This document shows positions 22,516 through 33,561 of a stretch of 64,000 bases of DNA, piece by piece. The notes under the pieces were generated by a model. The model saw only the letters and a program-made list of their open reading frames with translations. It did no database searches and was not told the origin of the DNA. Origin of the DNA: Atopsyche davidsoni (lineage: Eukaryota > Arthropoda > Insecta > Trichoptera > Hydrobiosidae); contig JAILWY010000004.1 in NCBI GenBank assembly GCA_022113835.1, positions 375,501 through 439,500 of the forward strand. Direction: 5' to 3'. Positions within the stretch are counted from its first letter, which is position 1; every line of letters starts with the position of its first letter. A program made the translations under genes and the position numbers.

Positions 22516-22573
22516 ACCGCCCCGGATTGAACCAAGGCCTTTGTGCACGTGAAAACCGATATACTACGGAAAC
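22516..22573 (-). pseudogene. tRNA-Val-like relic with anticodon arm deleted
   Basis: On the minus strand it begins GTTTCCGTAGTATATCGGTT, close to the conserved 5' half of animal tRNA-Val, followed by TTCACGTGC. It ends with a T-arm GGTTCAATCC and GGGGCGG. About 15 bases are missing relative to a 73-base tRNA, including the anticodon stem-loop, so it cannot be a working tRNA. It could be a tRNA pseudogene or the head of a SINE. Confidence 0.6.
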
Positions 22574-22679
22574 TGGTAGCTAATTAATTATTACACATAA
22601 TGTTTTCCAAATACAATGATTTTAGCATTACAACTTTTTAATCGTCATTGCAATACTCAAATTAAATAAATGTGAAACG

Positions 22680-22740
22680 TTGTGTGTGTGTGTGTATATA
22701 GTATTTATAATATGTATGTAAATACATATATGCATCTTAT
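22680..22740. repeat. (TG)n/(TA) microsatellite
   Basis: A short run TGTGTGTGTGTGTG followed by TATATA-rich DNA. No other function is visible. Confidence 0.7.
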
Positions 22741-23378
22741 ATTGCAAGGGCGCATTAGCATATCTAAAACATATTTTCCGTTTTCGCTTACAAAGCTAAT
22801 CGTAAGATGTAATGGATGGAATTTTTTTACAAGGGTGGCCCCAGTCCCCGCGCCCTAACCTACCCTGCCTTCCTCGTCATTTATTCTTACGGATCATTAC
22901 GCGTATTATTAATGGTGAAATTCAGTGAATTTTGTAAAAATATGTCAGCCTCCGCATATATCAATTTGTACTCTACCGAACTATTAGGGAATTTAGGAGT
23001 CATTTTTTTCAGTAAAAAATGAAATTTTATTTTCAATTAAGTTAATAAATTACAACTAATAAAGCTATTTTAGAGTAAAGAAAACCGCAGCACTAGGGTG
23101 TCCCTTATATGACCAAAAAATTTTTTTTTTCAAATTTCGAAATGCATACCCTCTATTTTTTTTACTAATGCTATAAGATACTTAAATATAAAATTTCATC
23201 TTTCTAGCATAATTGCAACCAGTGCCGACCGAGCTTCAAAGTTTAGTAAAAAACGTGTTTTGTCTTGATATTTCGGTCTGGTATAAAATCATTATAAATG
23301 CAATAAATTAAGTGAATAAAAGTAAAAATTCAATTAGATGAACATTTATTTTTAATCAAAAACATAAAGTAATAACAA

Positions 23379-24725
23379 TCAGTCAGGGTAACTTTTTTTT
23401 AGAGTTGTTTTTTTACAGTCCGGATACAATTTTCTATGTTCCTGGACACAGCGCAGCAAGAACTGTTTTTGTTCTTCTTCAGCCGTGATAAGTCCGTTAA
23501 AATCTTGCATCATTTTAACAGCCCTTTCAGCAGTATCATTCACAACTCTCAAATAGTTAATTTTTCATTTAGCTTCCAGAAAAGCAGCATTATTATTCCA
23601 AGAAGATACATCTTCCTTTAGAAAACTGTCGTCGATCTGCAGTCGTGATAAAAATTGTTTGCTCTTTTCCGATACGAAATCATGCAGTGTTTTGTCTGGA
23701 AAAAAAAGAAAAATAAGACAAATAACAAAAAAAATCTACAACAATTTAAATATATTTAAATAAAATATACAAAAAGTCAATTTAACTTACCAAACAACCT
23801 TTGAGGAAGTTCTTCCTTTGCCGGGTCATCGCGTTTGCTAAAATCTGAGGTTTTGTCCCGGTTGAAGTTGGCAATCATTTTCTTCTTAGTTTGGTTATCA
23901 ACTTCATCATCAAACAGTGATAGAATAACTGTCTCTTCACATAAATACCACAAGTGATGGCTAAACTTGCTTATAGAAGCATTAGAAATTGTTGCGTCAA
24001 CTTTTTCGTACTCTTTTAACATCTTCAAGAAGCGCAAATCTTGGTTAGGTGCTTTGATCGCCACTGTACATTCGAGCCAAGGTTTAACATACAATATCAC
24101 GACAAATAAGAAACCATCTTGTAGAGCCTTTTTGTCCTTCGCAGTTATTCTGCATTGTGACTGAAGAAAACAATTTTTTTTAAAGAATAGATCGTTCTCG
24201 CCATCCAGCGTGCCTGATGCATGGCTCCGGGGGGGCTTAGTTTTAATTTTTCCTCTGTGTCTCCTCCCAAAATTATTACGCACAGTTCGACCAATTTGTG
24301 GTAGTCATCTCTTACATAACCTTTGTCTAATTCTGCCTTATAAAATATTAACAAAGCTTGAATGTCTGTCTCGGCAACACGTTGTTTTACGAAATTAAGA
24401 GATGGTTCAATGTTACTAGCGTCGATGTTTTTCCAATTTTCTCTGAACTTTTTAAGCATTGGAATATCTGGGCTACTAGTAATTTGCTTAATTTTGCTTT
24501 CAAAGACAGCTTTTAGGACCAATTCATAAACATGATGACGACAGGTGAAAAGCAGAAATTCTCTTCCTAAAGTTTGCTCCAAAATAGCACAAGCTCCATT
24601 AATATGGCCAGTATTGGAAGCTGTTGTGTCGCAGCACATTATTTGTACTTTATCGTGAAGGTTCCAGTCAAAAAGAGCTGTTGAGACAGCCTTACCTTGA
24701 TGTTTTCCAGAAGAATGTTCTAGTT
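23379..24725 (-). pseudogene. Left-arm transposase 3' half (DDE/RNase-H type, class uncertain)
   Basis: Reading leftward, the arm encodes the part from LEHSSGKHQGKAVSTALFDW through CCDTTASNTGHINGACAILE (probable second catalytic Asp) and CRHHVYE (a CxxH motif seen in several DDE superfamilies). It continues into PGAMHQARWMARTIYSLK. A frameshift at a run of eight A's (near 24178-24185) separates this from the next block, RITAKDKKALQDGFLFVVIL. After an intron that mirrors 25869-25963, the last exon resembles VVNDTAERAVKMMQDFNGLI, a typical C-terminal block of this family. That exon carries an in-frame TGA where Trp is expected. The family is common in insects and cnidarians; I cannot fix its superfamily from memory. 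Confidence 0.8.
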
Positions 24726-26280
24726 GAGAAGAGAAGAGAATCACTAGCTGCTGAAACTAGAAAATCAAGGGCAGAAGCATTAAAATCTGACTTCCAAAAC
24801 AATGTACCCGACGTAGTCACAGTCCATTGGGATGGAAAACTATTACCCAGGTTGGATGTACGAAGTTCTAAAGAAGAACGCATGCCAGTTATTGCTTCGT
24901 TTGACGATAAGGAACAGCTTCTTGCAGTGCCAAAACTAGAACATTCTTCTGGAAAACATCAAGGTAAGGCTGTCTCAACAGCTCTTTTTGACTGGAACCT
25001 TCACGATAAAGTACAAATAATGTGCTGCGACACAACAGCTTCCAAAACGGGCCATTTCAATGGAGCTTGTGCTATTTTGGAGCAAACTTTAGGAAGAGAA
25101 TTGCTGCTTTTCACCTGTCGTCATCATGTTTATGAATTGGTTCTAAAAGCTGTCTTTGAAAGCAAAATTAAGCAAATTACTAGTAGCCCAGATATTCCAA
25201 TGCTTAAAAAGTTCAGAGAAAATTGGAAAAACATCGACGCTAGTAACATTGAACCATCTCTTAATTTCGTAAAACAACGTGTTGCCGAGACAGACATTCA
25301 AGCTTTGTTAATATTTTATAAAGCAGAATTAGACAAAGGTTATGTAAGAGATGACTACCACAAATTGGTCGAACTGTGCGTAATAATTTTGGGAGGAGAC
25401 ACAGAGGAAAAATTAAAACTAAGCCCCCCCGGAGCCATGCATCAGGCACGCTAGATGGCGAGAACGATCTATTCTTTAAAAAAAATTGATTACTTCAGTC
25501 ACAATGCAGAATAACTGCGAAGGACAAAAAGGCTCTACAAGATGGTTTCTTATTTGTCGTGATATTATATGTTAAACCTTGGCTCGAATGTACAGTGGCG
25601 ATCAAAGCACCTAACCAAGATTTGCGCTTCTTGAAGATGTTAAAAGAGTACGAAAAAGTTGACGCAACAATTTCTAATGCTTCTATAAGCAAGTTTAGCC
25701 ATCACTTGTGGTATTTATGTGAAGAGACAGTTATTCTATCACTGTTTGATGATGAAGTTGATAACCAAACTAAGAAGAAAATGATTGCCAACTTCAACCG
25801 GGACAAAACCTCAGATTTTAGCAAACGCGATGACCCGGCAAAGGAAGAACTTCCTCAAAGGTTGTTTGGTAAGTTAAATTGACTTTTTGTATATTTTATT
25901 TAAATATATTTAAATTGTTGTAGATTTTTTTTGTTATTTGTCTTATTTTTCTTTTTTTTCCAGACAAAACACTGCATGATTTCGTATCGGAAAAGAGCAA
26001 ACAATTTTTATCACGACTGCAGATCGACGACAGTTTTCTAAAGGAAGATGTATCTTCTTGGAATAATAATGCTGCTTTTCTGGAAGCTAAATGAAAAATT
26101 AACTATTTGAGAGTTGTGAATGATACTGCTGAAAGGGCTGTTAAAATGATGCAAGATTTTAACGGACTTATCACGGCTGAAGAAGAACAAAAACAGTTCT
26201 TGCTGCGCTGTGTCCAGGAACATAGAAAATTGTATCCGGACTGTAAAAAAACAACTCTAAAAAAAAGTTACCCTGACTGA
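24726..26280 (+). pseudogene. Spacer plus right-arm transposase (DDE/RNase-H type)
   Basis: The frame runs from the spacer (EKRRESLAAETRKSRAEALK, then VTVHWDGKLLPRLD with the likely first catalytic Asp) into the right arm (CCDTTASKTGHFNGACAILE, CRHHVYE). It stops at TAG 25452-25454, where the left arm has TGG (Trp). The frame then shifts at an A run near 25480 and resumes from about 25510 to 25868. A canonical intron GTAAGT...TTTCCAG spans 25869-25963 and joins to DKTLHDFVSEKSKQFLSRLQ. A TGA near 26092 interrupts the last exon in both arms; the true end is the TGA at 26278-26280. An AATAAA lies near 26308. The upstream ORF start at 24624 is an artefact, being antisense of the left arm. Confidence 0.8.
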
Positions 26281-26559
26281 TTGTTATTACTTTATGTTTT
26301 TGATTAAAAATAAATGTTCATCTAATTGAATTTTTACTTTTATTCATTTAATTTATTGCATTTATAACGATTTTATACCAGACCGAAATATCAAGACAAA
26401 ACACGTTTTTTACTAAACTTTGAAGCTCGGTCGGCACTGGTTGCAATTATGCTAGAAAGATGAAATTTTATATTTAAGTATCTTATAGCATTAGTAAAAA
26501 AAGTAGAGGAAATGCATTTCGAAATTTGAAAAAAATTTTTTGGTCATATAAGGGACACC

Positions 26560-26560
<1 letters not shown>

Positions 26561-26653
<93 letters not shown>

Positions 26654-26672
26654 TGTGTGTGTGTGTGTGTGT
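26561..26672. repeat. (TA)n followed by (TG)n microsatellite
   Basis: About 85 bp of uninterrupted TA repeats start at the very end of the palindromic transposon, then ACATATA and eight or so TG units. The TA run may be the insertion target, or it may have expanded from the TA flank. Confidence 0.9.
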
Positions 26673-27069
26673 TAAATAAGAATGAATTGATAGAATTCAG
26701 TTTTCCACCTCTAACTAGATTACCTTGTTTTTATCCATACAAAAAAAACTAAATAGCTATTTGCTCTGAGAAGAGATTTATTGTCAGGCTGAAAAAGCCC
26801 TCTCAGTAAATAATTGTTTGGTAGTTATTTTTATTTTAAAGTATATAAATATAATTCAATATAAGATATTAAAATAATTTATGTATATTAATATAGTTTA
26901 AATTAAAGTAAATGTGCACAAAAATAAAAATATCGCGCTTCGACAATAATTCATATGATTAATGATCGTTAAGAAAAAAAGGCACCACATTATGATGTTC
27001 CATAGAGAAAAAAAATAATGGATGGTATCAATTCAGTAAAAAATAAATACAAAGAGTCCGTAGCGTCCA

Positions 27070-27230
27070 TAATACAATACCGAGCATTCGCAAGACCCTC
27101 TCCGCCCTGGTGGTGGAAAGCTTTCCTCTTCCTCTCACCCTACCCCACCCGCCCCCAACCCTGGTCATTGGAAGTCAGCCAAATACTGTGACCCGTATTC
27201 ATTTTCTGAATATATGAGCCTCTCTGGGAG
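27070..27230. other. GC-rich island 6
   Basis: A C-rich block on the plus strand (CCTACCCCACCCGCCCCC) next to a tRNA-free, gene-free AT-rich region. No protein or RNA signature is seen. Confidence 0.3.
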
Positions 27231-28579
27231 TAGGTGCAATTCGTTGTGTATATATTCATAATTTGTATGCTATTACCCGCTTTGCGATGTAGTGCTTAAA
27301 ATGCATAGTTGACGGAGGTGAAGTTCTGGGTTCCATTAACATAAAAAACGATTTTATTAGTAATTATTATATATATAGACGTGCTTTTTTATATAGTGCT
27401 GATATCTATGTCTGATTTTTTAAAAAATATTTAAGGTGAATTAAACTAAGTAGCATTTCAAGAGAGTAACACAATATTATTGCAAGATGTCAAAAGCTAG
27501 TCTTGAGCTCCGGGAAGGAGCCTCCGCACGCATTCGAGGCACGAACCCAATTTAAATAGTATTACTTTGGCTTACCTAAAATCGAACAAGAAAAAACACG
27601 TGCTTCTCGCGCGGTAAAGGTACACTCTGATGAAATTCATACATTTTATATTGAGGCCGAGATCAGCGTTTTTTAGGCGTTGGGAGTAGAGTAGGGAGTA
27701 GTTCAAGTTCTTACCAATTATTATTTTACAAAACTTTTAATGAATCCGCATTTGTCTAATAAATCCATTATGTAAAAAATATTCAGATGATATCAAATCG
27801 ATTCGAGCTCATGAACGCCAATAATCTATTATTCTTTTATTCATGCCCTCGAGATTTTTATATGAACATTTGGGTATTATTCTTGCGACAACAATTGCGA
27901 GTTACAATTTAGTTTCCATGGTATTGTTTTTACAACCACACTATCTGGATTCTTATCTTAAACATGAAGAAATATAACTATTGACTTTGCAAACCATTGG
28001 AAATATTAAAAAAAAAAAAAAAAAAACAAATAATAATAAGGACTACTGAGACACTAGAGCTAGCTCGCTCTGTAGAATCAACGTAAAATATATTTATAGT
28101 ATAAATAAAGTTAAGTTACTTTAATATTTTCTTCTATAGAAACTTTAAATCTTTTCAGTGATTATTATCGGTGCCTAGATTATATTTTTTTATGTAAATT
28201 TAAATAATGAAGCAACACATTGTAGCACTCAAATTATAATTTGAATATATAAAACAGAAAAAAAATTCAAGTTTATTGAACACCCAACAAAATTACACTA
28301 CATCATTTTAGCAAAATTACTTTTTAAATTCTATTCATTTTGATTTATATATATAAGATTTGCTGCTAAGCCACTATTAGTATCACTATCATCTATCACT
28401 TCATGACAAAATGATCGTTGTTTTTAAAAATGAAACCAAAGTAATAACCTTGATACAATTGCACTTTAAATTATACTTAATAAACACTTAATAAAAAAAT
28501 AATTTTTTTTTGCAACTTCCACTTTTAAAATTTTTATTTTATTTTAAAAAACTTTAGTTAATTTAGTTGATAATATATA

Positions 28580-28764
28580 TTATTTTAAATATTTTATAAA
28601 CTACTCTCTGTCAAGAATATTGAATACTTTATTTGAATGTCATGAATCAGTTGTTGTGTATTAATTTAAATATACTGTAAAAACAAATACTGGTTTTATT
28701 TATGATTAATAATATTTAAAATTTTAGACAAAAATACTTGGTGTAACTCCATTTTGATATTAAA
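28580..28764. repeat. Two decayed FB1 ends in outward order
   Basis: An FB1 right end (AAATATTTTATAAACTACTC then TCTGTCAAGAATATTG, 28580-28623) is followed 100 bp later by an FB1 left end (TTTTAGACAAAAATACTTGG then TGTAACTCCATTTTGATATT, 28721-28764). The order right-then-left is opposite to that in one element, so these are the facing ends of two neighbouring copies. Confidence 0.5.
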
Positions 28765-29948
28765 AAAAGAAATTATTTTTTATTTATTTTTTTATTGAAT
28801 TTTGTTTCACCAATTCGTCACGGTAGCGTTTTTATGCGAAGACACTTTGTTTGAAAAAGCTAACGACATAGTTACCAAAACTAATTTAAAAATAAATGGA
28901 AAAAATCAAAATATAAATATTTATTGTTTTTTTAAATAGCAAATTCATTGAATTTACTCTTAATCTTAAATATTTTATATATTATAATATAAATTCAAAA
29001 TTAAAGACAAGCTGAACACTGAAGGGCAAAATTACTTTATTATTTTATGAAAAAAATAAAACAGAATGTGAAAAAAACTTTCTTAAATTTAGATTTTTAA
29101 TAAAAAAAATATGCCAACATTTCTCATTGCTCAAAAATTTCTAAGAATAATACAATTTTATTTGTTCAGATCTGATCTTTATTTCATACAAAAGTGCCTC
29201 TCACGCGGGCGATATTTCATTTCTCGGAGATGGTATCTCCAGGGCCATGTCACAGGACGCCCGAGACAAAGAAAACACATGATTTGCAAGTACAAATAAA
29301 TTTGTATATGTTTTAATCATTTCCATCGCATAAATAAATATCCACCCGACCATTTATCAAGTTACAAATTGCGTTGGGATATTTTCGTGTTTATGAAGTA
29401 CAAAAAACTGAATAATCGTATTCAGCGTTTACGTAAATAATATTAACAGTTTGTAAAAAAAGAAATGGAAAAATGTTTGAATGATTTAGTTACTATTTTC
29501 ATAGAGTAATATAAATAAACACATATTAATAAATAGATATATATATATATATTTATATTTATAATTGCTTACAATGAATCCAGAGAAATTCAGTTTTGCT
29601 TTGTATGGAACTTGCTATTTTGATCGAATATTTTTCGTGCAAACGACTTCGTAAAAGAAACAGTATCGTTAAAGGATAATTCCAAATTGACTTGATTTAC
29701 TAAAAAACAAATTCATTATTATACGTGTTTAAAAATTCCATTATTTTTTAGAACTTTACTGTCACGAGGCTTTTTTCAGACTGTATGCCTCCCCGGTGGT
29801 GCGTTTGCGAACAAATTGCCTGGGGTTCTCTAGGGAGACACCAGGTATATATATTTTAATTTACACGAACATGAAGTGAAATAAACGAAAATGAATTAAT
29901 ATTTTTATAAATAGCAACTGTTGCTTTGAACATTTATTATATTGGTAG
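28765..29948. other. AT-rich stretch without genes
   Basis: Low-complexity AT-rich DNA. The small frame at 29111-29299 spans a slightly GC-richer patch (29190-29280) but has no recognisable domain. Confidence 0.35.
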
Positions 29949-30163
29949 ATTTTTGTTTTTTCGATAGCATTTTACGAATTAATGACGGGTCATCTCATAT
30001 CTCATAGCTAGCCATTTTCCACTCACTTATACACCGGCTATTCATGGTCCCCTAAAATTCAAATTGCTTTACTACCGAACTTAAAACCATACAGAAATTA
30101 GCCACTAACAGCGGCTATGACCTGTCAATAATTCGTAAAATGCTATCAAATACGCTGACAAAA
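29949..30163. repeat. Inverted duplication inside a Penelope-like relic
   Basis: GATAGCATTTTACGAATTAA at 29963 and on is the reverse complement of the segment ending TTCGTAAAATGCTATC at 30147, and the similarity continues outward through an ACAAAAATCTA block. The right copy is coding-like (see 30077-30605). The left copy is its inverted fragment. Inverted and tandem partial copies are common at Penelope-like element insertions. Confidence 0.65.
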
Positions 30164-30605
30164 ATCTATTTTTGTCGATAAAATCTCTTAACTATCTAAA
30201 GGCGAAAGACATAATAAAAAATGGGTTAAGCTTCAAAAAAACCTGCGAAAAATACGGTGAAATACGAAAAATGCGAAGAATACGCCTTTCTAAATCATGC
30301 AGGGTTTTACATTACAATAACAAGTCCCTAGCAAAAATCCGTATCAACAACAAAATTCAGTAACAGTGGCATTTATAGACTTAACTGCAACTCCTGCGAC
30401 GCCACTTATTTTGGCCAAACAGGTAGATCTTTCAACACAAGAAACAAAGACCACATATAGGATGGAAAAAGGCAGATGAAACATCTACCTTCGGCCTCCA
30501 CCTCGCTGATAATAAACACGATTTTGACCAGAACTCCAATCACAGAATTTTTCATAAACAATAAAGGCACAAAACTCGATCGCCAAGAGATTTAAGAAAT
30601 CAAAA
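30077..30605 (+). pseudogene. Penelope-like element, reverse-transcriptase end and GIY-YIG endonuclease
   Basis: The first part, ELKTIQKLATNSGYDLSIIR, resembles the thumb/linker region of Penelope reverse transcriptases. Further on come YNNKSLAKIRINNKIQ and then, in a shifted frame, GIYRLNC (30368-30388) and TYFGQTGRSF (about 30404-30433). These are the GIY and YIG halves of a GIY-YIG endonuclease, followed by TRNKDH with the conserved Arg/His region. Later pieces in other frames (FGLHLADNKHDFDQ and GTKLDRQEI) match the family's HLA..H and the catalytic Glu region. At least one internal stop and several frameshifts make it dead. GIY-YIG fused to this RT type is diagnostic of Penelope-like elements. 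Confidence 0.85.
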
Positions 30606-31019
30606 GCGTGATAGGCGATGGAAAATAGGCAAGTGGTTTGATAAGTTGTCTGTATAAAAATGTTGAATTACTTTTTGATCGTAATTAAAGTAGAGATTTT
30701 TTATATAATACTTGCCACATACTCATCGTATTAACTTTTATATTTTTATTTTTTTTATTATTTCTAAAATGTACGCAATATTAATATTCCAAGATACAGA
30801 AAAGATATCATATTAAGTTTTTCAGTGAATTCATTGTGATGAAAACTCCGTAAAGTTATTGTAATATTTTTGAGGAAAATATCTTTGACGTCACATTCAA
30901 TTCGATTTTCGCAAATTCCCAAGTATTTTATTATTAGAAATGTGAAACAACTTTGATACTTTAAGTATTCGTAAAAGTTGTGGATTATAAAGTTAAGACT
31001 TTATTCTCGCTAAGTCTCC

Positions 31020-31265
31020 TAAGCCAGTTTCCCAATGGGCGCGGGCAACGCGTGGCAGCGGAGAACACCGGCCTGGCCCTCCGGGACCTTCTATTAACTT
31101 TTATAAGTCCCGTTTTTATTAATGCAAATTAAGGCAAGTCTTCGAGTCTGCGGGGATCGATGAATTATGCTAAGATTGAGTAAACGGAAAGCTTTTATAA
31201 GATTATCGGTCGCTCCGCAAACTCGAATAGGTCCCGCGGCCGAATGCACCGGCCGAAATTAACAG
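31020..31265. promoter_or_regulatory. GC-rich island 7, candidate regulatory element
   Basis: GC-rich flanks surround a core with several homeodomain/POU-like words: TTTATAAG twice, TTTTTATTAATGCAAATTA containing an ATGCAAAT octamer, and GATCGATGAATTAT. No open frame resembles a protein. The motif content suits an enhancer, but such words are also frequent by chance in AT-rich DNA. Confidence 0.3.
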
Positions 31266-32379
31266 ACCTGAAAAAAACATCAACGCACTTTTCATTTCCT
31301 ATCACAAACCCGGATAGCGAATAAATCTACCTGAAGTCCGAAATAATTATTACTAAAAAAATCACTTAATTTTGAAGTAAACGTTATTATATTTCAACAG
31401 AGTAGCATTGTTATAAATTAGCTGTAAATAGATATTGACTGGTTTAAGAAATTTGTAGATTTCAAAACTAATGGGCAATTGGCAATGTTAGATATTTGAT
31501 AAATCCATATAATAGTTAATTCCCAAAACTAAGCATCATTAAAAAATATGTTAATATTGATATTTTATTACATTCATCCGATTTATTTTAATAAAATATA
31601 CTAACCATTTAAAATACTTTATACTAGAATATAAATAAAAAAATCATTTATATATTTTGTGTACCTAACAGTTTTGGATCCGAAAATTAATTTACAACTA
31701 CCTGTAGAAAAGGTTGGGTGAATATTTACGACCGGATATCTTTTGCAAATACTATATACTTTATCATGGATATAGTTTGATTATTTTCTCTGTAAATTCA
31801 GTTACAAAAAAATATATAGTAACTATTTAACAAAACTTATTTTGTTAGTAAACCTGTTTTTTATGTTTATAAATAGTTAATCTTATTTATTTATTAATTT
31901 AAAATATTTGAATTTTCTCAGTGCATAATATAGACAGATATTTGTTACATCAATTAATAAATCGATTAGTCAGCGTATACCTTTGGTTCAATTAATGTCT
32001 GAGTACTACAAAATAACTGAGATAGTATTTGAATTGTCGGAGCAAGCATTCAATAAATTGTAGACTTCTACAAAAGGGCTGAATTTTATACCGACAAAAT
32101 CTTTTTTCAAACAAATATTGTTGATTAAAATTCAACGTGTGGCCCAAAAACCATTTTCAAGATTTTTCTTATCATTTCGCGGATGGATCACACATTTGCA
32201 AAACAATAATTCTGCTGAAGTAGAAATTTTGATAAATATCAAATATATAATTTAAATCACCTTGAGTTCCACTAATGAAAACACAATAAAAAATTATTAA
32301 ATGCAACAAAAACTTATCGATTTTCATTTGGATAATTAATCTCTGGCTTTTAACAAACAGCACAGATCATGTTCGGATG

Positions 32380-32540
32380 AGCGCAGACGGTCTGCTCCGC
32401 TCGCGTTTCGGGCGATCCCGCTAAAAGCTTTTTATTGGCCGCCGAGCGTAACTTTGCGTATTCAAAACACGTCCCGTAAATCGTTCCAAGAAATTGTGGG
32501 GTGGGAGGGGTGGGCAGCGAGGGTATGTAGAAGAGCGGAA
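32380..32540. other. GC-rich island 8
   Basis: A GC-rich block containing CGCTCGCGTTTCGGGCGATC and a G-rich stretch GGGGTGGGAGGGGTGGGC, within AT-rich flanks. The G-rich run could form a G-quadruplex. No gene is seen. Confidence 0.35.
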
Positions 32541-32649
32541 GGAGGCTTCAGCGAATGGTTCAAAACAAAATTGAAGTATTTTATTGGTTTTTATACAAAT
32601 AAATAAGTACTCTTTTATTTAAAGTACGAAATTGGAGTTCGTAGATTCA

Positions 32650-32874
32650 TATATTTTAAATAAAATACTTCAGTGATTTTTTCACATGTTAATTTTTATT
32701 GGTGACCGGTTTCACTAACCTTTCGCGTTGACATTATCGAACTGAGTTTGATAATGCCAACGCGAAAGGTTGGCCAAACCGGTCACCAATAAAAATTAAT
32801 ACGTGGAAAAATCACAGTATTTTATTTAAAATATTAAACTGCGATCCCACTAAGTTCTGTCTGTCAAAAAATCG
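32650..32874. mobile_element. FB1 foldback copy
   Basis: Inverted arms meet at CGAACTGAGTTTGATAATG. The left arm carries TTTTTATTGGTGACCGGTTTC and the right arm CAAACCGGTCACCAATAAAA. The right outer end is degenerate (CTGTCTGTCAAAAAATCGATT). The arms differ at several sites, so it is older than the copy at 17653. Confidence 0.85.
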
Positions 32875-33257
32875 ATTACTTTGTAGATTAAATTAAAATA
32901 GGTATAATCAATATTATGTTAACTTATTTACCCCTGAAATTTTAGAAGCGCTTATTTCGTTCAACCTAATTCTTGACATTTCATATGTTATGCGTTCATA
33001 TATGTTTTGAACTTTCTATTTATTTAAATTTTTATAAGTTTGAACACAAATAAGGGCATTTAATCATTGTCTTATATTATTTTAAAAGTTTTATTTCGAA
33101 CCATCCTGTAAATTTTTCCACACGTGCCTGACTTATCGCTGTAGTGGTTTGGCTCAATCTGTATGCCACGAGACATTTTGCGTAGATCGATGATTGGCCT
33201 TCCCGGGGACTGCCGGCCGGTGACCTGTGAACAACTGGAGCTTCACACATTCACTTC

Positions 33258-33561
33258 GGACATAAGACACTTCATAGGACACATAACACTTTATAGGACA
33301 TATGACACATTATAAAACATAAGACACTTAATATGCCATAAGACACGTCTCAGGACGTAAGACACTTCACAAGATATATGATACTTCACATAACATATAA
33401 CACCTTATAGGACATATGACACTTCATAAAATACAGGACACTTAATATGGCATAAGACACATCTAAAAACATAAGACACTTCACAAGATATACGATACTA
33501 CATAGGGCATAAAACACATCAAAGTATATAAGACAATCAATATGACATAAAACTCTTAATT
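33258..33561. repeat. 19-bp minisatellite with a six-unit higher-order repeat
   Basis: Sixteen consecutive 19-bp units related to GGACATAAGACACTTCATA can be read without a gap. Units 3-8 and units 9-14 correspond one to one (for example unit 4 and unit 10 both end GACACTTAATA, and units 6 and 12 both end AAGACACTTCACA), so a 114-bp block was duplicated. Open frames on the minus strand are shadows of the repeat. Confidence 0.9.

Larger units (their letters stand above)
23096..26560. mobile_element. 3.5-kb palindromic DNA-transposon derivative (two 3' halves in inverted orientation)
   Basis: The left arm, 23096-24725 (1630 bp), and right arm, 24934-26560 (1627 bp), are near-perfect reverse complements separated by a 208-bp spacer. 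The outer ends are GGGTGTCCCTTATATGACC and its complement, flanked on both sides by TA, which fits a TA target duplication. Each arm carries the back half of the same transposase gene running outward, including its intron. The spacer belongs to the front part of the gene, in the same orientation as the right arm. So a normal element was rebuilt so that both ends derive from its 3' end. A transcript crossing it would fold into a ~1.6-kb double-stranded hairpin. Confidence 0.9.

Noticed and set aside
24624..24725. Apparent N-terminus of the plus-strand transposase frame
   Set aside because: This part is antisense to the left arm of the palindrome; real coding sense starts in the spacer after 24725.
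28007..28026. Poly(A) run as the tail of a retroposed gene
   Set aside because: No retroposon body or target duplication could be recognised upstream; the run may be simple low-complexity DNA.
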